A DNA stretch of 64,000 nt. Source: JBAXTZ01 sp037129925. GTDB taxonomy: Bacteria; Bacillota; Negativicutes; JBAXTZ01. Below, piece after piece: positions 1 to 8,151 of this stretch. A program made the translations under genes and the position numbers. The notes beneath the pieces were generated by a model. It had not been told where the DNA came from. It was given only the letters and a program-made list of their open reading frames with translations, and did no database searches. Within the stretch, counting starts at the first letter, position 1. The number at the start of each line of letters is the position of its first letter. The DNA is taken from assembly GCA_037129925.1 (NCBI GenBank), contig JBAXTZ010000008.1, positions 1-64,000 of the forward strand. The letters run 5' to 3'.

Positions 1-1059
1 ATAAAGATCTAAAACTTGTGGCTTAGCAAACTGTCCGAAAAAGTGTTGACGACCCCCTACCGATTTAAGAAAAAGTTTATTTAGCTCGCTATATTCTGGC
101 AGTACAAATAGCGGATGCTTTAATAGTGCTTGTTTGAATTCACGCTCTAATTCTTTGGAATCCATAGCAGCAAATTTTGTCGCCACCGCTCCCACCTCTT
201 TCACAGCATTCTGTAGCGCTTGCGCCTGTTCCACGACAGCTCCCTTAAATATCTTTATCGACTCACGATAGATTTCCGCTCTCTCCACATGGCTCAACAG
301 TTGCCTAGCGCTGTCAATAAGCTCCACGAAAGCGTCGTTTCCTTTTTTTAGAGCTAAATAGTCATCAATAAATACCGGTCGATGATGCATAACTTTATTT
401 CTAGTGTCAATAGACCGCTTCAAGTATTCTCGATGCTCTGCCCAGACATCGCTTATATCGTCAAAATATCGAGAAAACACTTCGTCCCAGAGGCTTATCT
501 CTCGAAGGGCGATAGTGATGTTTTTACTAATTTCATCATCTGGTCGAACTTCTATTATGGAGATTATTTCCTTTTTCAAGTCAGGGTCGATCATTCTTGA
601 TATCTTCTTTTCAAATAGCTTTGATAATTGTTCAAAAGTAATTTTTTCTATAGGGTGGTGATAATAATCATCTTCAAATCCTTTAGTTTTTGGGATAAGC
701 AATTCGCTCCACTTAGCGCTGAAAACACATGTAAGCGAACGGTTCACAAACGCCCTTAGCTTGCCCTCGGTTTCTGCTAATAAAGGATACATACGGACGC
801 GTAATTCATCGCATAGTTCATCATGAACGCGAACGAATTTTAATGAAGGATTCTTCCTGATTAGCAACCTGTGGATACTATTAATTATTTCATCCGTTGC
901 CGCGAATATTACAAATTTCCCTTTGTCGATATTTTGTATTTCGACCTGTGTTCGATCAAAAAGATCGCCTAACTCTTTGCGAAGTCGCTCTTTAGTTTTA
1001 GCAAGTGATGCATTGCCTATGAATATTATCAGCTCTAACTTGTACAGTTTTTCCGACAT
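1..1059 (-). CDS. HEPN-domain protein, 3' end beyond window
   Basis: An uninterrupted minus-strand frame of 353 codons runs from an ATG at 1059 off the left edge, so the C-terminus is missing. The start follows a GGTAGGTG-type ribosome binding site. Around residues 190-230 it reads WDEVFSRYFDDISDVWAEHR followed by the motif RNKVMH at 220-225. This matches the Rx4H (often RNxxxH) signature of HEPN domains in a helical setting resembling the Swt1-type HEPN group. HEPN domains are commonly RNases in toxin-antitoxin and defence systems, or nucleic-acid-binding modules. The first 90 residues are a mixed alpha/beta region I do not recognise, and the region after residue 260 is helical. It is separated from guaA by a terminator-like hairpin, so it is probably its own unit and likely an accessory gene. 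Function is inferred from the motif only. Confidence 0.72.
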   Translation of the reverse strand, partial: MSEKLYKLELIIFIGNASLAKTKERLRKELGDLFDRTQVEIQNIDKGKFVIFAATDEIINSIHRLLIRKNPSLKFVRVHDELCDELRVRMYPLLAETEGKLRAFVNRSLTCVFSAKWSELLIPKTKGFEDDYYHHPIEKITFEQLSKLFEKKISRMIDPDLKKEIISIIEVRPDDEISKNITIALREISLWDEVFSRYFDDISDVWAEHREYLKRSIDTRNKVMHHRPVFIDDYLALKKGNDAFVELIDSARQLLSHVERAEIYRESIKIFKGAVVEQAQALQNAVKEVGAVATKFAAMDSKELEREFKQALLKHPLFVLPEYSELNKLFLKSVGGRQHFFGQFAKPQVLDLY

Positions 1060-1129
1060 GAACACCTACCCAAACAATTATGTCTCTCGCATAAAAGTAA
1101 TGCCCAAGTTATCTATGCATTTCAATATA

Positions 1130-1160
1130 ATAACACAAACAACTCCTGCCACGCAGGAGT
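1130..1160 (-). terminator. Putative terminator downstream of guaA
   Basis: A perfect 8-bp inverted repeat, ACTCCTGC / GCAGGAGT, with a 3-nt loop lies at 1142-1160. On the minus strand it is followed by a T-rich but interrupted stretch (TTGTTTGTGTTATTAT). It sits about 160 nt after guaA and before the HEPN gene. The remaining intergenic sequence (1161-1322) shows no gene. Confidence 0.5.
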
Positions 1161-1322
1161 ACCTGAGCACAATTTAATACAATTGTATTTTACCATGCAA
1201 TAGCGGCAAACACAAAATAAGCGCAAAACTCACAAAAATAATAATCTATATAAATACGACGCTCAGTGCATTATCAACACCCGTCCTCCGGCACAACCGC
1301 CCTCAAAAAGCTAGGCCGAGCG

Positions 1323-2852
1323 TCATTCCCACTCCACAGTGGCTGGCGGTTTCGAGGTAATATCGTACACCACCCGGTTTATTCCTTGAACTTCATTGAT
1401 TACCCGTCGAGAAATACTATCGAGCACTTCATAGGGAATCCGCACCCAATCTGCTGTCATTCCGTCTTCACTAGAGACGGCGCGCACCGCCAGTGTGTAG
1501 GCGTAAGTACGCTCATCACCCATTACGCCGACGCTTTTCGCGCAAATCAACACCGCGAACGACTGCCAGATTTCTTTGCGATTCGCCGATTTTTGCAATT
1601 CCTCGCGCACCACGGCGTCGGCTTCGCGGAGAATGTGCAACCGCTCCGCTGTAATTCCGCCAATAATGCGAATTGCCAGTCCCGGGCCTGGAAATGGCTG
1701 GCGTTCAACAATTTCCGGCGGCAGTCCGAGTTCACGCCCGAGCGCCCGCACTTCGTCTTTGTATAAATCGCGAAGCGGCTCGCATAGCTCGAAATCCATA
1801 TCCGCCGGTAAGCCGCCGACATTGTGATGGCTCTTGATTACTTCAGCTGTATCAGTGCCGCTTTCGATAACGTCCGGGTACAGTGTCCCCTGCACCAAGA
1901 AATCAATCGCGCCGATTTTTTTCGCCTCATCTTCAAAAACCCGGATAAATTCAGCGCCGATTAGCTTGCGTTTGGTTTCCGGGTCACTGACATCATTTAA
2001 TTTCGCCAAAAATCGGTCAACCGCATCGACATAGATTAGATTCATCCCGCGTTCTTCGCGGAAAGTCTGGATGATTTGCTTGGATTCGTTTTTGCGCATG
2101 AATCCGTGATTTACATATACACAAGTCAACTGCTCACCGACCGCGCGATGAACAAGGGTTGCCGCGACCGCCGAATCCACGCCGCCGGACATCGCGCAGA
2201 GGACTTTTTTGTTGCCGATTTGCTTGCGGACATTGTTAACCGCGATTTCGACAAAGTTTCCCATATTCCAATCGCCGCTACAACCACAAACAGTAAACAA
2301 GAATTCTGCGAGCATTTTTTGACCGTTAACGGAATGAGTCACTTCCGGATGAAACTGCAAACCATAGATTTTTTTGGCGACGTTTTCCATCGCCGCCACC
2401 GGTGTACTTGCGGTGTGGGCGGTAACGGTATAGCCCGCGGGCGCCTGACTGATATAGTCGCCATGGCTCATCCAGACCGTTTGCTTGGCTTCCAAACCGG
2501 CAAACAAGCCTGAATCCTGAATAGTTAGCGTTGTGCTGCCATATTCGCGACTGTCCGGGCGTTCGACTTTACCACCCAGTAAGAACGCCATCAACTGCAT
2601 ACCATAGCAAATACCCAGTATTGGCACGCCCAGTTCAAATATTTGCTTATCGCAATGGGGCGCTTTTTCACCATAAACGCTGGACGGTCCTCCGGAAAAT
2701 ATTATCCCTTTGGGGTTTTTCGCAAGAATCTCGGCCGGGGTTAGTTTGTAGGAGACCACTTCGGAATACACACCGCACTCTCGCACCCGCCGACCAATTA
2801 ACTGAGCGTATTGTCCGCCAAAATCCATTACCAACACTTTTTCTTTTTGCAT
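1323..2852 (-). CDS. guaA: GMP synthase (glutamine-hydrolysing)
   Basis: Converts XMP, ATP and glutamine to GMP, the last step of de novo guanine nucleotide synthesis, in the cytoplasm. An N-terminal class I glutamine amidotransferase domain carries the nucleophile in LGICYGMQ (about residue 82) with the partner HPE near 168-170. The ATP pyrophosphatase domain has the PP-loop SGGVDS near 222-227, and the C-terminal dimerisation domain ends in KPPATVEWE. The length of 509-510 residues is normal. Two adjacent ATGs exist (2855 and 2852); the second is better spaced from GGAG. It is the last gene of a minus-strand run following tsaD with a 9-nt gap, and a hairpin lies about 160 nt downstream. Confidence 0.97.
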   Translation of the reverse strand: MQKEKVLVMDFGGQYAQLIGRRVRECGVYSEVVSYKLTPAEILAKNPKGIIFSGGPSSVYGEKAPHCDKQIFELGVPILGICYGMQLMAFLLGGKVERPDSREYGSTTLTIQDSGLFAGLEAKQTVWMSHGDYISQAPAGYTVTAHTASTPVAAMENVAKKIYGLQFHPEVTHSVNGQKMLAEFLFTVCGCSGDWNMGNFVEIAVNNVRKQIGNKKVLCAMSGGVDSAVAATLVHRAVGEQLTCVYVNHGFMRKNESKQIIQTFREERGMNLIYVDAVDRFLAKLNDVSDPETKRKLIGAEFIRVFEDEAKKIGAIDFLVQGTLYPDVIESGTDTAEVIKSHHNVGGLPADMDFELCEPLRDLYKDEVRALGRELGLPPEIVERQPFPGPGLAIRIIGGITAERLHILREADAVVREELQKSANRKEIWQSFAVLICAKSVGVMGDERTYAYTLAVRAVSSEDGMTADWVRIPYEVLDSISRRVINEVQGINRVVYDITSKPPATVEWE

Positions 2853-2861
2853 CATGGCTCC

Positions 2862-3929
2862 TTATTTTATCTGTGAAATATTTTTTCCAATCGGGTAGTT
2901 TGGCACCGCGTTCAAATCCCAGCCAGCCGTCCTGCCGGCAATCAGACTATAGTAGCCCCGTGAAGCGACCATCGCGGCATTGTCAGTGCATAATATTGCC
3001 GGTGGCACAAACAGTTTCAAACCGGCTTGTTCGCAATAATTTCGTAGCGTTTCCCGCACGCTGAAGTTCGCTGCCACACCGCCTGCCAAAACAATCTTGT
3101 CATATTCAAATGCTCGAGCCGCGGCAACCGCATTTATTGCCAGCGCTTCGCACACCACCCGTTGGAATGCTGCCGCGACATCTGCCGGGACAACGGCAAT
3201 TCCACGTTGCTCACAATTATGCAGATAATTTATCACTGCTGATTTCAACCCGCTGAAACTAAAGTCGAAACTGGCAGCAGGTGGCTGGTGGCTGGCAGCT
3301 GGCGGCTTCTTCAATCGCGCCCTCGGAAAATCAATAGCTGCTGCATTACCATGCTTGGCTAGTTTTTCAACTTCCGGTCCGCCCGGGTAGGACAAGCCTA
3401 GTACTCGGGCAACTTTGTCAAAAGCTTCTCCGGCTGCATCATCGCGAGTTTGTCCGAGCAACCGATAACTATTGTAATCATCAACTGCAATCAAGGACGT
3501 ATGTCCGCCAGAAACCACCAACGCCAGGAACGGCGGTTGCAAATCCGGAAAACTGAGAATGTTTGCAAAAATATGGCTCTCGATATGATGCGCGGCGATC
3601 AACGGTTTATTTGCGGCAAATGCCAGCGTTTTGGCTACCGCAACTCCAACTAATAACGCACCGACTAATCCCGGACCATTAGTAACGGCGATTCCGTCAA
3701 GTTGTTCGAGCGTGACCGCCGCGGCTGCCAGCGCTTGGTCGATAATGAGCATGATGTTTTCCACGTGTTTGCGCGAAGCGATTTCTGGCACTACGCCGCC
3801 ATAGATTTTATGAATATCAATCTGCGATGAAATAATATTCGACAGTATTTCACGCCCGGAGCGCACCACCGCGGCGCTAGTTTCATCACAACTGGTTTCA
3901 ATCCCGAGAATCAACTTTCCCTCAATCAC
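2862..3929 (-). CDS. tsaD: tRNA N6-adenosine threonylcarbamoyltransferase
   Basis: Transfers the threonylcarbamoyl group to A37 of ANN-decoding tRNAs, forming t6A, together with TsaB and TsaE encoded just upstream. The ASKHA-type fold starts with GIETSCDETSAAVV, the metal motif HHIESH lies at residues 114-119 and the late Asp motif CTDNAAM near 314-320. It starts at a GTG after GGGGAGACGA and overlaps rimI by 8 nt, suggesting coupling. Its 355 residues are slightly above the usual 335-345, partly because of an in-frame Pro/Ala-rich repeat at residues 209-220 (PPAASHQPPAAS) just before the conserved FDFSFSGLK segment. Confidence 0.97.
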   Translation of the reverse strand: MIEGKLILGIETSCDETSAAVVRSGREILSNIISSQIDIHKIYGGVVPEIASRKHVENIMLIIDQALAAAAVTLEQLDGIAVTNGPGLVGALLVGVAVAKTLAFAANKPLIAAHHIESHIFANILSFPDLQPPFLALVVSGGHTSLIAVDDYNSYRLLGQTRDDAAGEAFDKVARVLGLSYPGGPEVEKLAKHGNAAAIDFPRARLKKPPAASHQPPAASFDFSFSGLKSAVINYLHNCEQRGIAVVPADVAAAFQRVVCEALAINAVAAARAFEYDKIVLAGGVAANFSVRETLRNYCEQAGLKLFVPPAILCTDNAAMVASRGYYSLIAGRTAGWDLNAVPNYPIGKNISQIK

Positions 3930-4419
3930 TCGTCTCCCCTGTTTCCTGTAAACTTATGTCCGACAACTGATACAGCCACATAATCAGCGCGTGTTCACCT
4001 GGCGCGTAGTAATTTGTCCGTAACCCTTCCTCAATAAAACCAAAGCTTCGGTATAATTCTACCGCAGCGACATTTTTGTCGCTCACTTCTAAAGTCATCT
4101 TCTCCGCCAATCGCCCCACGCCATACTCGATGGTTTTTAACAGCAAGGCTTTGGCAATGCCGCGTCTGCGAAATTGCGGTAGCACGGCAATATTATTCAG
4201 GTGGATTTCATCAATAATCACCCAAAAACCAGAATAACCGATGATTTTTCCGTCCAGTGTTGCCACAAAATAAATCGCCATTTCTTCAGCGGCTTCTTCT
4301 ATAAACGCCGATAGCGGCCACATCGCGCCATCAAAAGACTGTTTTTCAATATTATAAATATCTTCGACTTCATGTAAAAACATCCGCCGCACTTTAAAAT
4401 CAAGTTTTTCTGCTACCAC
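3922..4419 (-). CDS. rimI: Ribosomal-protein-alanine N-acetyltransferase
   Basis: GNAT-family acetyltransferase of 165 residues, expected to acetylate the N-terminal alanine of ribosomal protein S18 (RimI family). The acetyl-CoA binding motif is visible as PQFRRRGIAKALL (about residues 101-113), followed by the family's LEVSDKNVAAVELYRSFGF region. The GTG start at 4419 immediately follows the tsaB stop, with GGAG of the tsaB 3' end as ribosome binding site, and the 3' end overlaps tsaD. Clustering with tsaE, tsaB and tsaD is typical for rimI. The N-terminus is a little longer than in enterobacterial RimI. Substrate is by family inference. Confidence 0.9.
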   Translation of the reverse strand: MVAEKLDFKVRRMFLHEVEDIYNIEKQSFDGAMWPLSAFIEEAAEEMAIYFVATLDGKIIGYSGFWVIIDEIHLNNIAVLPQFRRRGIAKALLLKTIEYGVGRLAEKMTLEVSDKNVAAVELYRSFGFIEEGLRTNYYAPGEHALIMWLYQLSDISLQETGETSD

Positions 4420-5097
4420 TCACTTACTCCGTTCTAGCAACTCTTCGGCCGCTGATTTGCGAATGTAAATCGGTTCTAGGGTGTTAATATCACTGAACAT
4501 TTTTCGACTGAACATATACTGCGCGGCAATACCAGTGTATTCGGCGCGCGGCAACGATATTTCCGTGGCAACAAAAGCCGCGTTTGCAACACCGGACATA
4601 ATCGCCTTAATTTCAGCAGTTATCTCGCCGCAAAAACAATAACTATCTGCGGTCTTAACCAATTTGGGCAAGTCAGTTTTGGCAACTACGGCAACCTCGC
4701 TACACTCACCGTCTACTCCATATACTGCCAGATATACATTGCCCTGTTGGGCATCAATGACCGGGATTATGTATTCGGCGCAATCCTTGGCTTGCAAAAA
4801 CAACGTACGCATGGTCGGCACGCCAATCAGTGGGATTTTCAACGCGTAAGCCAGCGCCTTGGCGGTTGCCAAGCCAATCCGCAATCCTGTGAACGAGCCA
4901 GGGCCGATACCAACGGCAATTGCGCTAATCGCCGACTGCTCGACAGACTGCTCCGAAAGCAGCTGGATAACATTCGGCAACAATGCAACTGAATGGTTAC
5001 GCGAATTCTGCGTCGTATGCTCGGCTAATAATTTGCCATCGGCTACCAAAGCCACGCTACAGGAGATTGTCGAAGTTTCAATCGCTAATATCAACAT
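4420..5097 (-). CDS. tsaB: t6A threonylcarbamoyltransferase partner TsaB
   Basis: Inactive ASKHA paralogue of TsaD that serves as scaffold in the t6A complex. It opens with MLILAIETSTISCSVAL and carries the family GIGPGSFTGLRIGLATAKAL segment near residues 63-83. The length of 225 residues is normal. It overlaps tsaE by 20 nt and abuts rimI, so tsaE-tsaB-rimI-tsaD look translationally coupled. Confidence 0.96.
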   Translation of the reverse strand: MLILAIETSTISCSVALVADGKLLAEHTTQNSRNHSVALLPNVIQLLSEQSVEQSAISAIAVGIGPGSFTGLRIGLATAKALAYALKIPLIGVPTMRTLFLQAKDCAEYIIPVIDAQQGNVYLAVYGVDGECSEVAVVAKTDLPKLVKTADSYCFCGEITAEIKAIMSGVANAAFVATEISLPRAEYTGIAAQYMFSRKMFSDINTLEPIYIRKSAAEELLERSK

Positions 5098-5500
5098 TGT
5101 CCGCCTCGATTATCAGCCGTCTTCCGGCGCCATTAGTCAGTCGTTGTAAAGTGATTTTTATTGCGTTATCCGGCATCCGACTGGCAAATTTATCTGCCCA
5201 CTCAATAACGGATACCGCACCTTCTTCGAGCATTTCAAAAAAACCAATGCCGTCTAGCTCGCTACTATTTTCCAACCGATACAAATCAAAATGATAAATC
5301 GGACAGCGACCGGAATAGATATTTACCAAAGCAAATGTCGGACTAGATACCGTGTCTGCGGAGCCTAGACCAGCGGCAATTCCTTGAGTTAGCAGTGTTT
5401 TTCCGGCACCCAAATCACCATTTAGCAAAACAATAGCGCCCGGTTGCAGTCGGTGGCCGAGTTTAACGCCAAATGAATAAGTATCCGCGCTGGTCGGCAA
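5078..5500 (-). CDS. tsaE: t6A biosynthesis ATPase TsaE
   Basis: Small P-loop ATPase required for turnover of the TsaB-TsaD t6A complex. The Walker A motif GDLGAGKT lies at residues 28-35, and SSPTFALVNIY and the HFDLYRL segment typical of TsaE follow. The start given is a TTG at 5500 with only AGAG as ribosome binding site. In-frame codons upstream (LATREIY) would extend the protein to near the thiL stop and resemble the usual TsaE N-terminus, but only ATT or ATA codons are available there, so the true start is uncertain. 140 residues as given. Confidence 0.94.
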   Translation of the reverse strand: MPTSADTYSFGVKLGHRLQPGAIVLLNGDLGAGKTLLTQGIAAGLGSADTVSSPTFALVNIYSGRCPIYHFDLYRLENSSELDGIGFFEMLEEGAVSVIEWADKFASRMPDNAIKITLQRLTNGAGRRLIIEADNVDISD

Positions 5501-5510
5501 ATAAATTTCT

Positions 5511-6518
5511 CTAGTTGCTAAAATGATTATATCCTCTACTCTCCAATGTTATCAGTGATCCATCAATAGTCCGTAGCTGAACACCGCTAAATTCAGCGGT
5601 TACCTGCCCAATCACAGCTACCGCGGCCTTTGTTGCAGCAGAGAACCGCGCATAGCTAGACGGCGCGATAGTGAACACCAACTCGTAATCTTCACCGCCA
5701 TAGAGCGCGTAATGCGTTGACGACTTTTCGAGTAGCGCTTCGATTGCGAGCGGCAGTCGCGCCACCGGAATCAAGCGCTCGTCAATCAATATTCCTACAG
5801 CGCTACTGTTGGCTATTTCATTGAGTTCGCTTGCCAATCCATCGCTAATATCATTCATTGCTGTTGCGCCGTGCTTGGCCAGCAACTGTCCCAGTTCGAC
5901 CCGGGCAGTTGGCCGGCAGTGTTTCTCAAAAAAATGCTGATTTTCGGCAGTTTGTGCGATTTGTTGTTGCAGCAATACCAAGCCGATGGCTGACAGCCCC
6001 AGTTTTCCGCTGACGACCACCAAATCACCAATGCTAGCGCCGCTTCGATAAACTACATAGCGACTGTCTATCGTTCCAGTCAACGCGACATTGATAATTA
6101 TTCCCTGCGGGCTGCACACGGTATCGCCGCCGATAATATTAACATTATACGCTTTACACGCCTGCCGCATTCCGGCATAAAGCCGCTCAATTCGCGCAAC
6201 TTCAATATTTCCCGGCGTTCCAAGTGAAATTAAGCAATCGCGAGGCATACCGCCCATCGCGGCAATATCGCTAACGCTACAAATAATCGCCTTATAGCCG
6301 ACATCCTCGTCCTGCATCAGCTTGGAAAAATGTATCGACTCGACGAGCATATCTGTGGTAAATAGTTGATAACTATTCGGGTCAGCGGTGCGTACCACCG
6401 CGCAATCATCGCCAATGCCTTTTAACACATGCATTTTATCTATTATCGTGTCAGTATTTATTATGTCTATTAGCCCAAATTCGCCGACTTCCGAAACCAA
6501 TTGCTGTTTGCCGTTCAT
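5511..6518 (-). CDS. thiL: Thiamine-monophosphate kinase
   Basis: Phosphorylates thiamine monophosphate to thiamine diphosphate. The 335-residue protein has the AIR-synthase-like ThiL pattern: an N-terminal EFGLIDII segment, GIGDDCAVV with metal-binding Asp residues, TTDMLVESIHF, and NDISDGLASEL. The open frame reaches further upstream into the amidase gene, but the ATG at 6518 follows AGGTG and gives the canonical N-terminus, so the longer form was rejected. It starts 7 nt after the amidase stop and is followed closely by tsaE. No other thiamine gene is nearby. Confidence 0.95.
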   Translation of the reverse strand: MNGKQQLVSEVGEFGLIDIINTDTIIDKMHVLKGIGDDCAVVRTADPNSYQLFTTDMLVESIHFSKLMQDEDVGYKAIICSVSDIAAMGGMPRDCLISLGTPGNIEVARIERLYAGMRQACKAYNVNIIGGDTVCSPQGIIINVALTGTIDSRYVVYRSGASIGDLVVVSGKLGLSAIGLVLLQQQIAQTAENQHFFEKHCRPTARVELGQLLAKHGATAMNDISDGLASELNEIANSSAVGILIDERLIPVARLPLAIEALLEKSSTHYALYGGEDYELVFTIAPSSYARFSAATKAAVAVIGQVTAEFSGVQLRTIDGSLITLESRGYNHFSN

Positions 6519-6525
6519 GTTACAC

Positions 6526-8043
6526 CTATTTCCCGGGATTGAGCGCTGCGGCGTCATTAAAAAATTTGTCCAAGCCTTGGGTAATACCGATAGCAATTTT
6601 GGTTTGAAAATTAATATCCAACAGTTTTTTTTCTTCAGCGGCATTGCTGATAAACGCCATCTCCACAAGTATCGAAGGCATAAAAGTACGCTTTAACACA
6701 TAAAAATTAGCTCTATTTATCCCTCGGTTTTCCAGTCCGGTTTGCGCTAGCAAAGCTGACTGCACAGAAGTTGCCAGCAATCCGTCGAAATTGGTCTTGG
6801 GGTAATAAAAAGTGCTGGTTCCACCAACGCTGTGATCCCTGAATGAATCGGCGTGAATACAGACAAATACATCCGCCTTGTTGCTGTTCGCGGCATCGGC
6901 ACGCGCCTGCAGCTCATCACCGTCGTCAGCGTTCGGCGCGAAAACATCACGGTCATCGATGCGGGACATGAATACTGTACTACCATTTTCTTCCAACAAA
7001 TTTTTAAGTTGCAAAGCAATCGGTAAAGTAACATCGCTTTCGTGGGTGCCGCCGAGTCCAATTGCGCCGGGATCACTACCGCCATGACCGGGGTCGATGG
7101 CAATTTTTTTGCCTTTAAGACCAGCAGAAAATTTCAAATTTGCCACCGGTACCGGCTTGAAAATATCCAAAACTAACCGCCAAGGTTTGTTATTGGCGCG
7201 GTCAGCCGGCAACACAAACAGATTATAGCAATCAGCTTGCAGCTTCTGTTGAAGAGCTACGGTTAGTTTAACGGTACTATCTTTAATTTGGGATAGTTCA
7301 ATACTCTTAGCAACCGAATCAGTGAATTTCAGTTGTTTGGGGGTTTTCCCGATTAAGTTGGCGTTTGTCAATAGCGTTTGCAACTGGTTTACAGTGCTAT
7401 CGAACTGCAGGCTGTTATTCAAGCGATAGGCGCCACTCAAATCAAAAACTATCCGCAGTTTCTGCGCGCCGTTGACATCGGGCAACAATGATGAGCGGAT
7501 ATCTGTTATTTGCACAATGCCATAGTCGGCCTTCAACATCGTCGGCGTGAGCGTCGAAGTAAGGCTGCTTGTGACAATCGGTTTGATAACATCAACGACA
7601 ATTCGCCACGGCTTATTATTGACTTTGTCGGCTTTTACGACAAATACATTTAAACTGCTGGCATCTGAATTATTCGGCAGACTCACCAGTAGTTTTGTTA
7701 TCGAACCGGCCGATTGCAGTTCCACGCTACTGGCAATATCATCAGACAAGCTGACCGTTTTTGCGACTCCGGGGGCAACAGTCAAGTTCTTAAATATTCC
7801 ACTAATTGACGTCGAATTCTTATTCGTCTGCGCATATATATTGTTTCTTAGATCGTACGCCCCGTTCAAATCAAGTACTATTCGCAAAACCCGGGAGCTG
7901 TCTGTATCCGGCATCATCGACCAACGAATATTGGTTATTTGCAAATCTGCCGCAGCAGCGTTACCACTAAAAAAAACCAACAATGTGGCCGCTAAGAAAA
8001 TAATATATGTCCCAATTTTTTTAAAAAACACGGTACACCCCAT
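6526..8043 (-). CDS. N-acetylmuramoyl-L-alanine amidase, two AMIN domains
   Basis: Secreted zinc amidase that cleaves the bond between N-acetylmuramic acid and the stem peptide. Residues 1-31 form a signal peptide ending NAAAADL. Two AMIN-type beta domains follow (about 33-155 and 173-297); each ends in a similar NNKPWR(I/L)V(V/L)D segment, indicating internal duplication. AMIN domains usually target amidases to the wall or envelope. The C-terminal amidase_3 domain (about 312-500) has the zinc ligands H320 (IDPGHGG), E335 (HESD) and H397 (CIHADS), and the catalytic Glu is E461 (LVEMAF). An extended -10 promoter precedes it, making it the likely first gene of the amidase-thiL-tsa-guaA run. The ribosome binding site is weak. 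Confidence 0.95.
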   Translation of the reverse strand: MGCTVFFKKIGTYIIFLAATLLVFFSGNAAAADLQITNIRWSMMPDTDSSRVLRIVLDLNGAYDLRNNIYAQTNKNSTSISGIFKNLTVAPGVAKTVSLSDDIASSVELQSAGSITKLLVSLPNNSDASSLNVFVVKADKVNNKPWRIVVDVIKPIVTSSLTSTLTPTMLKADYGIVQITDIRSSLLPDVNGAQKLRIVFDLSGAYRLNNSLQFDSTVNQLQTLLTNANLIGKTPKQLKFTDSVAKSIELSQIKDSTVKLTVALQQKLQADCYNLFVLPADRANNKPWRLVLDIFKPVPVANLKFSAGLKGKKIAIDPGHGGSDPGAIGLGGTHESDVTLPIALQLKNLLEENGSTVFMSRIDDRDVFAPNADDGDELQARADAANSNKADVFVCIHADSFRDHSVGGTSTFYYPKTNFDGLLATSVQSALLAQTGLENRGINRANFYVLKRTFMPSILVEMAFISNAAEEKKLLDINFQTKIAIGITQGLDKFFNDAAALNPGK

Positions 8044-8060
8044 ACAAAATATTCTCTAGA

Positions 8061-8070
8061 ATTATACCAC
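8061..8070 (-). promoter_or_regulatory. Extended -10 promoter for the amidase-thiL-tsa-guaA run
   Basis: On the minus strand the sequence TGGTATAAT (TATAAT at 8066-8061) is a full extended -10 element 18 nt upstream of the amidase ATG. No good -35 is seen at 17 nt, which extended -10 promoters tolerate. It lies directly downstream of the bamA terminator. Confidence 0.55.
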
Positions 8071-8101
8071 GACAGTCAGCACTAATAAAGCCGCTCCTGT
8101 T

Positions 8102-8137
8102 AAAAAACGCCTCCGGGTCAAACCCCGGAAGCGTTTT
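8102..8137 (-). terminator. Rho-independent terminator after bamA
   Basis: On the minus strand AAAACGCTTCCGGGG pairs with CCCGGAGGCGTTTTTT around a short TTTGA loop. A GC-rich stem followed by six T residues lies 15 nt after the bamA stop, a textbook intrinsic terminator. A-runs on the other side mean it could also work on the plus strand. Confidence 0.88.
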
Positions 8138-8151
8138 GTTATTATGCGACC

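Noticed and set aside
1311..1322. TAGGCCGAGCGT shared with 54512-54523 downstream of pgi
   Set aside because: Twelve-base matches are expected by chance many times in 64 kb; no longer repeat or structure was seen.
1266..2513. Several plus-strand frames of 80-170 codons across guaA
   Set aside because: They are antisense shadows of a clearly conserved GuaA; no ribosome binding sites or recognisable products.
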